Positions 52,821 to 60,914 of a DNA stretch of 64,000 nt are shown here, piece by piece (the stretch's first letter is position 1; each line of letters begins with the position of its first letter). Source of the DNA: UBA10649 sp963700745 (lineage in GTDB: Bacteria; Actinomycetota; Actinomycetes; S36-B12); assembly GCA_963700745.1 (NCBI GenBank), contig CAVOYT010000003.1, positions 124,001-188,000 of the forward strand, written 5' to 3'. A program made the translations under genes and the position numbers. Under the pieces are notes generated by a model. The model ran no database searches and was not told where the DNA came from. It saw only the letters and a list, made by a program, of their open reading frames with translations.

Positions 52821-53936
52821 CTAGCCGACCACGCGGCCGATGCCGCTGAAGTAGTTGTTGTACCAGGGCCCGAGGATGTCGGAGACCAGCACGCCACTGC
52901 TCGGGTTGGCAGCGTGGACCATCTTGCCGTTGCCGATGTACAGGCCAACGTGGTGCACGCCACCGCCGAAGTAGAAGACCAGGTCGCCCGGCTGCGCCTC
53001 GCTCAACGGGATGCGCCGGGTGCTGCTGTACTGCGAGTAGCTGTAGTGCGGCAGGGACACGCCCGCTTGCCGCCACGCGGTCATGGTCAGACCGGAGCAG
53101 TCGAAGGAGTCAGGGCCGGAGGCCGCGGCGACGTAGCGGTCACCCACCTGAGCCAGCGCGTATGACACGGCAGCGGCCGCTCGGCTGCCGCCGGTGTAGC
53201 CCCCACCAGCACTCGACGGGCCCGACGCACCGGAACTGGTGTTGAACGACGAGCTCGAGCCCAGGGCGGCGGAGGCCGCGCGGGCCGCGGCGAGACCAGC
53301 CTGCCGCTCCTCCTCGGCGAGTGCCGCAAGTCGGCGACGTTCTTCGGCCTCGAGGCCGGCGAGGATCCCCTCGGCCTCGTCGAGCTGTGCCGCGGCTTCG
53401 TCTTTGGAGTCGCTCATCTGGTCGCGGTAGTTCTGCGCGATGGCTTCCTTGTCCTTGACGGCCGCCTCACTCTGCGCCAGGCGCAGTCGGGCGGTCTGGG
53501 TACGCCGCAGCGAGGACGCCTGTGAGTTCGCGACCTGGTCGAGCGCAGCCGCCTGGGCGAGGAACTCGGTGGGGTCATCCGCCAGAAGGACCTGAAGGGA
53601 CGTGTCGATGCCGCCGCTGGTGTACGTCGCCCGAGCCAGGTCGTCAACCGACGACAAGATCACCTGAAGCTGCGATCGCTCACGGGCGACCTTCTTCTTC
53701 AGGCCGTCCAGGGTCGCCTGGACCTCGCCGAGCTGGTTCCGTGCGGAGTTGTAGCGTTCCGTGGCCGCCTCGGCCTTGGCCTGCAACGTGCGCACCTGAT
53801 CGCGGACCTGCTGAATGTCGCGACTGGGCGCCGCGGAAGCGCTCGAGACCGCGACTCCGGTGAGCAGCAGCGCGGCCGACGCGAGTCCGATGAGAGCGGT
53901 CTGCATCCGGCCAGGCCGTCTAAAACGCGAGTGCAC
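52821..53936 (-). CDS. secreted C40 family peptidase (NlpC/P60) with coiled coil
   Basis: Peptidoglycan endopeptidase of the RipA/PcsB type, 371 residues. The signal peptide region (MQTALIGLASAALLLTGVAV, then SSASAAPS) is followed by a long coiled coil (residues about 45-215, rich in Glu, Gln, Ala, Arg), a Ser/Gly linker, and the NlpC/P60 domain. Catalytic Cys in PDSFDCSGLTMTAWRQAG, His in GVHHVGLYIGNGKM, and the polar residue in VHAANPSSG. GTG 53936 has GAAGGGA upstream; the ATG inside the signal peptide would also work. It should cut stem peptides during cell division. A structured leader with an MtrA-like direct repeat lies upstream. Confidence 0.92.
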   Translation of the reverse strand: MHSRFRRPGRMQTALIGLASAALLLTGVAVSSASAAPSRDIQQVRDQVRTLQAKAEAATERYNSARNQLGEVQATLDGLKKKVARERSQLQVILSSVDDLARATYTSGGIDTSLQVLLADDPTEFLAQAAALDQVANSQASSLRRTQTARLRLAQSEAAVKDKEAIAQNYRDQMSDSKDEAAAQLDEAEGILAGLEAEERRRLAALAEEERQAGLAAARAASAALGSSSSFNTSSGASGPSSAGGGYTGGSRAAAAVSYALAQVGDRYVAAASGPDSFDCSGLTMTAWRQAGVSLPHYSYSQYSSTRRIPLSEAQPGDLVFYFGGGVHHVGLYIGNGKMVHAANPSSGVLVSDILGPWYNNYFSGIGRVVG

Positions 53937-53975
53937 GCGTATCCCTTCGTCGTCTGACTCGTCCAGCAACTGCCC

Positions 53976-54016
53976 TGATACTCGGAACGCCCGCACGTCG
54001 CGCGGGCGTCGTATCA
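53976..54016 (-). promoter_or_regulatory. hairpin in leader of NlpC/P60 gene
   Basis: Nested inverted repeats: TGATAC (53976-53981) pairs with GTATCA (54011-54016) and CGCCCGC (53988-53994) with GCGGGCG (54002-54008). The transcript start is not known, so this could be a leader RNA structure or a protein-binding palindrome. Confidence 0.5.
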
Positions 54017-54029
54017 ATGTCCGTCCAAG

Positions 54030-54045
54030 GTAACAGATTGGTGAC
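54030..54045 (-). promoter_or_regulatory. MtrA-like direct repeat upstream of NlpC/P60 gene
   Basis: On the minus strand GTCACCAATCTGTTAC: two GTnAC half-sites 11 bases apart, the spacing of OmpR-family regulators. MtrA is known to control NlpC/P60 and Rpf genes in actinobacteria with similar sites. It lies 94-109 bases before the GTG. Confidence 0.45.
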
Positions 54046-54192
54046 GGTCCGCCTGTCCATGTCCCCTAAGCGGACGAATTACCGGAGGTACGAACATCAC
54101 CATACGCGAGATCGGACGGGCGGGACGAGTGGAGCGTTCCCCGACGTGCCGGGGATCACATCCCCCCGTTGGCGGGCCTAGGCCGGCTCGGG

Positions 54193-54447
54193 TCAGCTTG
54201 CCCGAGATCGCGGCACCAGCCGCAGAGGCGGCACCAGCCCGGAATCGGCCAGCACGGCGAGTGCCGCGGCGTGCTCATCCGCGACGTCGGTGACCGCCGG
54301 CACGGGTGAAACGGGTGAAAGGGGTATTACGGGTAAATCGCCTACGCCTGGGGAGACCGTCGACTCTGGTCCGCCGAGCAGGACGGAGACCACGCAGTCG
54401 TCACAGGCCAGACCGGCCACCGCACATGAGCCACAGTCGATGATCAT
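54193..54447 (-). CDS. small Cys-rich hypothetical protein, 84 residues
   Basis: The N-terminus MIIDCGSCAVAGLACDDCVV has four Cys (two CxxC) as a likely metal site, then VSVLLGGPES. The middle is a Pro/Val/Ser low-complexity stretch from a near-triplet DNA repeat, and the end is ALAVLADSGLVPPLRLVPRS. A similar small protein sits between NlpC/P60 and the DnaQ-UvrC fusion in other actinobacteria, as I recall. ATG 54447 lies 6 bases after TACCGT. Function unknown. Confidence 0.72.
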   Translation of the reverse strand: MIIDCGSCAVAGLACDDCVVSVLLGGPESTVSPGVGDLPVIPLSPVSPVPAVTDVADEHAAALAVLADSGLVPPLRLVPRSRAS

Positions 54448-54453
54448 GATCCG

Positions 54454-54459
54454 ACGGTA
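54454..54459 (-). promoter_or_regulatory. -10 box of leaderless promoter (Cys-rich small gene)
   Basis: TACCGT on the minus strand, 6 bases before the ATG at 54447. Confidence 0.55.
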
Positions 54460-54539
54460 CGGCTTGGGTCTGACAGCGCCTCTCCGCGATCAGCATCTCC
54501 ACGAGCGGAATCGTCGGGTGACGTGCCTGGCGGGGACGG

Positions 54540-54818
54540 TCAGGGACCGCCGTCTCCCGGGCCCTCCGAGGCCGGCCCGCCGAACTCGGGGCGGGCCACG
54601 ACTTCGACCCGGTCTCCTGCCCCGCACCAGCGGCAGACGACCGATTCGACTGTCTCGGCGAGCACCTCGGTCTCCTCGATCACCGATTCGCCGCCCATCG
54701 TCGCGTGCCAGAACTCGCGAACGCGGGTCGTTCGGGTCACGTCGAATCGCGTCAGGTTGCCGCAGTGGGCGCAGCGCCAGCGCGACCGTTCGTCAGGGAT
54801 CACCGGGGTCGTTGCCAC
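54540..54818 (-). CDS. zinc-ribbon-like hypothetical protein, 92 residues
   Basis: Two CxxC pairs, WRCAHCGNLTRFDVTRT near residue 14 and VVCRWCGAGDRVEVVARPEF near 60, suggest a zinc ribbon; the spacer holds REFWHATMGGESVIEETEVL. The C-terminus is Gly/Pro-rich. It is a conserved small neighbour of the DnaQ-UvrC gene in actinobacteria. GTG 54818 lies 6 bases after TAGAGT. Nucleic-acid binding is possible, not shown. Confidence 0.75.
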   Translation of the reverse strand: MATTPVIPDERSRWRCAHCGNLTRFDVTRTTRVREFWHATMGGESVIEETEVLAETVESVVCRWCGAGDRVEVVARPEFGGPASEGPGDGGP

Positions 54819-54824
54819 GGGGGG

Positions 54825-54830
54825 ACTCTA
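54825..54830 (-). promoter_or_regulatory. -10 box of leaderless promoter (zinc-ribbon gene)
   Basis: TAGAGT on the minus strand, 6 bases before the GTG at 54818. Confidence 0.6.
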
Positions 54831-54889
54831 CCGACCCGGTCGATCGGATCCGCCGGTCGCGCCTGCGGGGACTTGTCAGGGCCCTCCCC

Positions 54890-54895
54890 TAGCGT
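54890..54895 (+). promoter_or_regulatory. -10 box of leaderless promoter (DnaQ-UvrC fusion)
   Basis: TAGCGT, 6 bases before the ATG at 54902. Confidence 0.6.
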
Positions 54896-54901
54896 CGGGG
54901 G

Positions 54902-56729
54902 ATGGGTACTCCACCGGCGGGCGCAGCCGGCACCGCGACCCAGATCAGTTTCGCCGACCTCGGCGCCCCGCTGTCCGAGGTCACCTTCATGGTCGTCGAC
55001 CTCGAGACGACCGGGGGGGCACCGGTCGACGCCGGCATCACCGAGATCGGCGCCGTGAAGGTGCGAGGGGGCGTGGTCGTCGGGGAGTTCCAGACCCTGG
55101 TCAATCCTGGCCAGCCGATCCCGCCGTTCGTCGCCTCGCTCACCGGAATCACCGACGCCCTGGTCGCCACGGCGCCGTCCCTGGCCGGCGTGCTGCCCTC
55201 ATTCCTCGAGTTCGCTCGCGGCAGCGTCCTGGTCGCCCACAACGCGCCGTACGACGTGGGCTTCCTCAAGGGGGCGTGCGCAAAGCTGGGTCACTCCTGG
55301 CCGGACCCGCCCATCGTCGACACCGCCCGTCTCGCTCGCGTGGCCCTGCACCGCGATGAGGTGCGCAACTGCAAGCTGTCCACCCTCGCCGCGCACTTCC
55401 GGGCCACGGTCTCGCCGACGCACCGGGCGTTCGATGACGCTCGCGCCACCGCCGATGTGCTCCACGGGCTGATCGAGCGGGCCGGCGACCTGGGAGTGAG
55501 CACCCTGGAGGACCTCCAGGCGTTCTCGTCCCGGGTGAGTGCCGCACAACGAACCAAGCGCCATCTGGCCCATGGACTTCCCGACCTCCCCGGCGTCTAC
55601 ATCTTCCAGGACTCCGAGGGCGAGGCGCTCTACGTCGGCACCTCACGCCGCATCCGCACCCGCGTGCGCAGCTACTTCACGGCGTCCGAGCAGCGCCGAC
55701 GGATGGCCGAGATGATCCGGATCGCCGAGCGCGTCGTCCCCATTGTCTGCGCCACCACCCTGGAGGCCCGGGTCCGCGAGCTGCGACTCATCGCCGCCGA
55801 GCAGCCGCGGTACAACCAGCGGTCCACCCGGCCGCAGAAGCAGACCTGGCTGAAGTTGACCGACGAGCCCGCGCCGAGACTCGCGATCACCCGAGCCGTG
55901 GTCGATGACGAGGCCAGCGGTGCTCGCTACCTGGGCCCCTTCACCTCGCGGGCGGCCGCCGAGGCGACGGCTCAGGCCATCCTCCTCGCGCACCCGATCC
56001 GCACCTGCACGAGCAGGATCGCCCAGCGCCCGAGGCAGACCGTCCCCGGCTGCGCCCTGGCCGAGCTCGGCAAGTGCCCGGCGCCCTGCACCGCCCACGG
56101 GGACCGCGTCCAGTACGCCGAGCGGGTGGCCGCCGTCCGATCGGCCATGTCGGGTGACCTGCGTGCCGTCGTGACCGAGGTCGAAAGGCGGATGGGCCGC
56201 CTGTCTGACGAGGAGCGGTACGAGGAGGCCGCCACCTGGCGGGAGCGACTGGGTCATCTCGTCGGGGCCAGCGTGCGCTCGCATCGACTGGCCATGCTCT
56301 CCCGGTCCGCTGAGGTCGTGGCGGCGCGGCCCACGGACGAGCGGGGATGGGAGATCCACGTCATCCGGCACGGCCGGCTGGCCGCTGCGGGAGTGGCACC
56401 CGCTGGGACCGACCCACGGGCGGCCGTGGAGGCGCTGGTCGCCACCGCCGAGCATGTGCCGCCCCCGGCCGGGCCGGTGCCCTCCGGACTGACCGAGGAG
56501 GCGTTCGAGCTGCTGGCCTGGCTCGAGTCCGGCGGGGTGCGCCTGGTCAGCGCCGACACGGCGCTGGTGATGCCGATCGGCTGCGGTGGATCCCTGCTCG
56601 AAGCGGCTCGGCGAGGTCCGTCGCGCAATCCAGCGCACCCGGTTCGACGACGACGAGGAGATGGCCCGCGGCGGCCGGCCCATGGGACCGGTCGACGCGC
56701 GGCCGGTCACCAGAATGCTCAGCGCCTGA
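54902..56729 (+). CDS. DEDD exonuclease (DnaQ epsilon-like) fused to GIY-YIG/UvrC-like nuclease, one frameshift near the end
   Basis: About 608 residues. Residues 20-190 are a DEDDh 3'-5' exonuclease: FMVVDLETTGGAPVDAGITE, VLVAHNAPYDVGFLKGACAK, PTHRAFDDARATADVLHGLI. From about 225 a GIY-YIG domain follows (LPGVYIFQDSEGEALYVGTS), then UvrC-like segments including GALAELGKCPAPC-like Cys region (ALAELGKCPAPCTAHGDR) and a UvrB-binding-type helix (SDEERYEEAATWRERLGHL). The family is specific to actinobacteria and presumably acts in DNA repair. One inserted base near 56600 breaks the frame; the corrected end GGRPMGPVDARPVTRMLSA stops at 56729, overlapping the trpD end by 11 bases. Confidence 0.9.
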
Positions 56730-57843
56730 GGCTCCCGGTCACCGTGATCCAGGCGCGCAGCACCTCGAGCGCCCGACCAGAGTCGATCACCTCGCGAACC
56801 GCCGGAAGCTGGTCGGCGATGCGCTCCGTGAGGGGACGCCCGTCGACCGCTCGACCCTCGGCGGCATCGATGGCGGCGCGGTAGGCCACCATGGCGGTCG
56901 CCGCATTCACCGCCACCGTGTCTCGGATCGCGGCCGCGCGGTCGGCGTCCGGCCCGGCCGGCGCGCCGGACGTCAGCGTCGAGACGAGCAGTTCGGCATT
57001 TCGGGCGCTGTCGCCACCGCGAAGGAGCGCGCGGTCCGCGCGAGCGACACCGAGGTCGGCCGCGTCGATCACCGACTCGATCACGGTCCCGGAGGTCACG
57101 TCCCACACTCGCGTTGGCCCCTCGGTCGAGACCTCGTCAAGACCGTCCTCGCCCCGAACGACCAGGGCCCGCACACCACGGCGCTGGAGCACGTCGGCCA
57201 TGACCGGGGCCAGGTCGAGATTGGCGGCGCCGATCAGCGCGGAATCCGCTCCACCGGGGTTCGTGAGGGGTCCGAGGATGTTGAAGACGGTCGGCACCCC
57301 GAGCTCACGACGGGTCGGGCCCGCGAACCTCATGGCCGGATGGTGCACGGGGGCGAAGCAGAAGGCGATGCCCGCCTGGCGAAGACTGGAAACGACCTCT
57401 TCGGGCTCGAGGTCGATCACCACCCCGAGCCGCTCGAGAACGTCCGCGGTGCCGGTGGCGGACGACGCGGCCCGATTTCCATGCTTCACGACCGGCGCGC
57501 CAGCGGCAGCGCACACGAGTGCGGCCATCGTCGAGATGTTCACCAGGTGGGCCTGATCGCCTCCCGTGCCGACCACGTCGAGGCAGACCGGTCGTCCGTC
57601 GGGACCGAAGTCGAGAAGCCTGCCGTGCTCGAGCATCACCGAGGCGAGGGCGTCGACCTCCGCAGCGGTCTCCCCCTTGGCGCGCAGGGCGACGACGAAG
57701 GCGGCGATCTGGGCGGAGGTCGCGGTCCCGGACAGGATCTCCTCCATGGCCCATCGGGCGTCCGACGGGTCGAGATCGGTCCCGGAGATCACACTGGCGA
57801 GGACCGACGGCCAGTCCTGAGCCCCGTCGACAGGCGTCGCCAC
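56719..57843 (-). CDS. trpD: anthranilate phosphoribosyltransferase
   Basis: Transfers phosphoribosyl from PRPP to anthranilate in tryptophan synthesis. 374 residues, unbroken. The PRPP-binding loop is LDVVGTGGDQAHLVNISTM near residue 88, then VVKHGNRAASSATGTADVLE near 118, FCFAPVHHPAMRFAGPTRRE and FNILGPLTNPGGADSALIG near 190. GTG start at 57843, 4 bases after the stop of the receiver-like gene. It is not next to other trp genes, as in many actinobacteria where trpD lies beside ctaE-qcrCAB. Confidence 0.95.
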   Translation of the reverse strand: MATPVDGAQDWPSVLASVISGTDLDPSDARWAMEEILSGTATSAQIAAFVVALRAKGETAAEVDALASVMLEHGRLLDFGPDGRPVCLDVVGTGGDQAHLVNISTMAALVCAAAGAPVVKHGNRAASSATGTADVLERLGVVIDLEPEEVVSSLRQAGIAFCFAPVHHPAMRFAGPTRRELGVPTVFNILGPLTNPGGADSALIGAANLDLAPVMADVLQRRGVRALVVRGEDGLDEVSTEGPTRVWDVTSGTVIESVIDAADLGVARADRALLRGGDSARNAELLVSTLTSGAPAGPDADRAAAIRDTVAVNAATAMVAYRAAIDAAEGRAVDGRPLTERIADQLPAVREVIDSGRALEVLRAWITVTGSLRR

Positions 57844-57847
57844 CGGG

Positions 57848-58285
57848 TCAGGAGGCCGTGGTGACAGTCAAACGACGACGCAGCACCTTCGTGACCATGT
57901 CAGACATGACGATGGCGTCGATCGGGTGGGACACGACGGCATCTGCCCGCGACCAGGTGGCCAGCCACGCGTCCTGAGGGCGCCCGACAACGACCAGGAT
58001 CGGGGGGCACCTGTAGACCTCGTCCTTCAGCTGCCGGCAGATCCCCATCCCCCCAGCGGGGGTCGCCTCGCCATCGAGGATCAGCAGGTCGAACTTGCCC
58101 TTGTCGGCTTGGGAGATGACCACCGGCTCGGTCGCGCACTCCACATAGTCGATCGCGGGGAGGTCGGAAGCCGGCCGCCGGCCCAGGGCCGCCATCACCT
58201 GCTGCCGCGTCGTGCGATCGTCGCTGTAGACGAGCACCCTGACGGTCGGCTCGGGGGCTGTTTCGGGGGTATCTGCGTTCGCCAC
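57848..58285 (-). CDS. stand-alone response regulator receiver-like protein
   Basis: A 145-residue receiver domain without output domain. The acidic pair lies in VRVLVYSDDRTTRQQVMAAL near residue 22 and the probable phospho-Asp in FDLLILDGEATPAGGMGICR near 68. The Lys normally found near the end is replaced: ADAVVSHPIDAIVMSD has His-Pro where Lys-Pro is expected. Phosphorylation may therefore be absent or altered. GTG 58285 lies 7 bases after TAGAGT. It precedes trpD by 4 bases; the reason for this pairing is unknown. Confidence 0.8.
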   Translation of the reverse strand: MANADTPETAPEPTVRVLVYSDDRTTRQQVMAALGRRPASDLPAIDYVECATEPVVISQADKGKFDLLILDGEATPAGGMGICRQLKDEVYRCPPILVVVGRPQDAWLATWSRADAVVSHPIDAIVMSDMVTKVLRRRLTVTTAS

Positions 58286-58292
58286 GCGGCAA

Positions 58293-58298
58293 ACTCTA
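58293..58298 (-). promoter_or_regulatory. -10 box of leaderless promoter (receiver-trpD operon)
   Basis: TAGAGT on the minus strand, 7 bases before the GTG at 58285. Confidence 0.6.
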
Positions 58299-58395
58299 GC
58301 CATCTCCCCGGCTTGGCTGGGAACCGACCGCGGCCCTGAGGCGACAAAGAGGCAAGTGTTCGGGGGGTCTCGATGAAACTGAGCGCCGGATCTGC

Positions 58396-58401
58396 CAGAC
58401 T
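58396..58401 (+). promoter_or_regulatory. -10 box of leaderless promoter (ctaE-qcrCAB)
   Basis: CAGACT, 6 bases before the GTG at 58408. Confidence 0.55.
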
Positions 58402-58407
58402 CCCCCC

Positions 58408-59013
58408 GTGGCGAATGCAACGACGATCCCCCAGGCCTACGCCCATGCGCCGGCGAACCGCCCCAACATGGTGGCGATCGGCACGATCGTGTGGCTTTCC
58501 AGCGAGCTCATGTTCTTCGCGGCCCTGTTCGCGATGTACTTCACGCTCCGTGCCGTCAACCCCGAACTGTGGGCCCAGGAGACACAGCTCCTGAACGTCC
58601 CGTTCGCTGCCGTCAACACCACCGTCCTGGTCCTCTCGAGCGTCACCTGCCAGCTCGGTGTCTTCGCCGCTGAGCGCGGGGACGTCCGCGGGTTGCGACG
58701 CTGGTTCATCATCACCTTCCTCATGGGCTCCTTCTTCATCGCGGGACAGGTCACCGAGTACGTAGAACTGGTCCACGAGGGACTGACCCTGTCCTCGAAC
58801 GCCTATGGCTCGGCCTTCTTCCTCACGACCGGCTTCCACGGGCTGCACGTGACCGGCGGGCTGATTGCCTTCCTGTTCGTCCTCGCGACCACCTACGTGA
58901 CGAAGCGCTTCACGCACGATCAGGCGACCCGCGCCATCGTGACGTCGTACTACTGGCACTTCGTCGACGTCGTGTGGATCGCCCTGTTCTTCATGATCTA
59001 CGTCCTGCAGTAG
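58408..59013 (+). CDS. ctaE: cytochrome c oxidase subunit III
   Basis: A 201-residue subunit III of the aa3-type oxidase with five membrane helices, e.g. ANRPNMVAIGTIVWLSSELM, MFFAALFAMYFTLRAVNPEL, NTTVLVLSSVTCQLGVF, and the end SYYWHFVDVVWIALFFMIYV, which is diagnostic. TTGFHGLHVTGGLIAFLF bears conserved His. It stabilises proton pumping by subunit I (not in the window). First gene of ctaE - qcrC - qcrA - qcrB, the arrangement of the actinobacterial bcc-aa3 supercomplex. Confidence 0.96.
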   Translation: MANATTIPQAYAHAPANRPNMVAIGTIVWLSSELMFFAALFAMYFTLRAVNPELWAQETQLLNVPFAAVNTTVLVLSSVTCQLGVFAAERGDVRGLRRWFIITFLMGSFFIAGQVTEYVELVHEGLTLSSNAYGSAFFLTTGFHGLHVTGGLIAFLFVLATTYVTKRFTHDQATRAIVTSYYWHFVDVVWIALFFMIYVLQ

Positions 59014-59058
59014 CACCTGACCCGCACACGGCAACCACGGCAGAGAGGTTCGGCGAGA

Positions 59059-59850
59059 GTGAAGTTCCTGGCCGCCCGTCGGCGAAGCCCAGTCATGGCA
59101 TCGGCGCTGTTGATCGGAGCCTTGGCCGTCGTCGGCGGCGGCTATGCCGCCGTCGCCAGCGTCCAGCCGGCCGAAGCCGCTATGGCTGTCGGCACCGAGA
59201 CCCAGGTCGAAGCCGGCCGCCAGCTCTACCTGGAGGGGTGCTCGTCCTGCCACGGGCTCGAAGCGCAGGGGACGCAGAGCGGACCCACCCTGATCGGCGT
59301 CGGCGCGGCAGCCGTGCACTTCCAGGTCTCCACCGGCCGGATGCCGCTCGCGGCTCCCGGCGCCCAGGCCCCATCGGTCGAGGCCAGCTACGACGACGAG
59401 CAGATCGCGGCCATGGCCGCGTACATCGCCAGCCTCGCACCCGGGCCGGCCATCCCCACTGCCGAGCAGCTCGACTACGCGGATGCGGACGTGGCCTACG
59501 GCGGCGAGCTGTTCCGGATCAACTGCTCCCAGTGCCACCAGGCGGCCGGCCAGGGCGGGGCACTGACTCAGGGCAAGTACGCACCCAACCTGATGCAGTC
59601 CACGCCGCAGGAGATCTACGAGGCGATGCTGACCGGGCCGCAGAACATGCCCGTCTTCAGCGACGCTCAGCTGCCCACCGAGGACAAGCAGGCGATCATC
59701 GGCTACATCCGGGCGCTCCAGGAGTCGCCGAACCCCGGCGGACTGAGCCTGGGCCGCTTCGGACCCGTCACGGAAGGCGTCTTCCTCGTCACTGCATTCT
59801 TCGCGGCGCTCATCGGCGCGGCCGTCTGGATCGGAATCAAGTCACGATGA
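59059..59850 (+). CDS. qcrC: cytochrome bc1 complex diheme cytochrome c subunit
   Basis: Diheme cytochrome c that passes electrons directly to the aa3 oxidase in actinobacteria, which lack a soluble cytochrome c. Two heme motifs are seen: LEGCSSCHGLEAQG near residue 58 and INCSQCHQAAGQGG near 157. An N-terminal signal anchor (RRRSPVMASALLIGALAVVG) and a C-terminal membrane helix (VFLVTAFFAALIGAAVWIGI) fix it outside the membrane. 263 residues. GTG start; stop overlaps qcrA (ATGA). Confidence 0.95.
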   Translation: MKFLAARRRSPVMASALLIGALAVVGGGYAAVASVQPAEAAMAVGTETQVEAGRQLYLEGCSSCHGLEAQGTQSGPTLIGVGAAAVHFQVSTGRMPLAAPGAQAPSVEASYDDEQIAAMAAYIASLAPGPAIPTAEQLDYADADVAYGGELFRINCSQCHQAAGQGGALTQGKYAPNLMQSTPQEIYEAMLTGPQNMPVFSDAQLPTEDKQAIIGYIRALQESPNPGGLSLGRFGPVTEGVFLVTAFFAALIGAAVWIGIKSR

Positions 59851-60914
59851 CCGATATCTCGCCCCGCGAGGGCCACCAAGACAGCGCCACCCACGAGGTC
59901 GAGGCCAAGCTGGGCTACTCCCCCGTGGCCGACATCGAGCATCGCCCCCGGGCGACCGACACCGACCCGAAGGCCGCCCGCCGCGCCGAGCGGCAGGTCG
60001 CGTCGATGTTCCTGCTCTCGATGCTGTTCGCGGTCCTGTTCGTGGTGGCCTACATCGCCATCGACAAGTCCACCGTCATCTACATCCCGGTCTTCGGCGA
60101 CGTGGGGGCACTCCAGATCGCCCTCGGGCTCACCCTCGGCGCCTCGATCTTCCTGATCGGCGCCGGCGCCATCCAGTGGGCGAAGAAGCTGATGCCCGAC
60201 ATCGAGGTCGTCCAGCAGCGCCACGATCAGCTGTCGCCGCAGTCCGCCACCGATGAGGCCGCCGCCAACTACGAGCGGGGCAAGGACGAGTCCGGCTTCG
60301 CCCGCTTCCGCATGATCCGCCGCACGCTGATCGGGGCTCTTGTGCTGTTCCCGATCCCGCTGGTGGTCATGCTGAGGGACCTGTGGACGTCGACACCCGC
60401 CGAGCAGGGGCAGTCACCCGCCGACCTCCTGTCGACCACCCTGTGGCATGAGGACCTGCGGATCGTCTCGGACGGCACGTACGCACCCGTGCGCCCCGAG
60501 GACCTGCCCGTCGGTGGCCTGATCTCGGCCGTCCCCGAGGATCTCCTGGAGGTCGAGGAGATCGAGGGCAACCTCAACGCGCGCGGCAAGGCGGCCATCA
60601 TCCTCGTGCGCATGGCTCCCGACGAGATCCGCTCCCAGCAGGGCGATGGCTGGGACTACCAGGGCATCGTCGCCTACTCGAAGATCTGCACGCACGTGGG
60701 CTGCCCCATCGCCCTCTACGAGCAGCGCACGCACCACCTGCTCTGCCCGTGCCACCAGTCCACCTTCGACCTCGCGGACAGCGGCAACGTCGTGTTCGGC
60801 CCGGCCGCCCGGCGCATGCCTCAGCTGCCGATCGGTGTGGATGCGGAGGGCTACCTGGTGGCGAAAGCGGAATTCGCCGAACCTGTCGGACCGAGTTTCT
60901 GGGAGCGCGGATGA
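59847..60914 (+). CDS. qcrA: cytochrome bc1 complex Rieske iron-sulfur subunit
   Basis: A 355-residue Rieske protein with three N-terminal membrane helices (e.g. QVASMFLLSMLFAVLFVVAY, IALGLTLGASIFLIGAGAI, LIGALVLFPIPLVVMLRDLW), as is usual in actinobacteria. The 2Fe-2S ligands lie in SKICTHVGCPIALYE and LLCPCHQSTFDLADSG near residues 275-300. Transfers electrons from menaquinol to the cytochrome cc subunit. Overlaps qcrC and qcrB by 4 bases each. Confidence 0.95.
   Translation: MTDISPREGHQDSATHEVEAKLGYSPVADIEHRPRATDTDPKAARRAERQVASMFLLSMLFAVLFVVAYIAIDKSTVIYIPVFGDVGALQIALGLTLGASIFLIGAGAIQWAKKLMPDIEVVQQRHDQLSPQSATDEAAANYERGKDESGFARFRMIRRTLIGALVLFPIPLVVMLRDLWTSTPAEQGQSPADLLSTTLWHEDLRIVSDGTYAPVRPEDLPVGGLISAVPEDLLEVEEIEGNLNARGKAAIILVRMAPDEIRSQQGDGWDYQGIVAYSKICTHVGCPIALYEQRTHHLLCPCHQSTFDLADSGNVVFGPAARRMPQLPIGVDAEGYLVAKAEFAEPVGPSFWERG

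Noticed and set aside
53937..54180. Cyclic di-AMP (ydaO-type) riboswitch upstream of the NlpC/P60 gene
   Set aside because: Such switches often precede actinobacterial wall-hydrolase genes, so I looked for the conserved core. The leader lacks the long two-lobed pattern; only a short nested hairpin and a GTnAC repeat are present.
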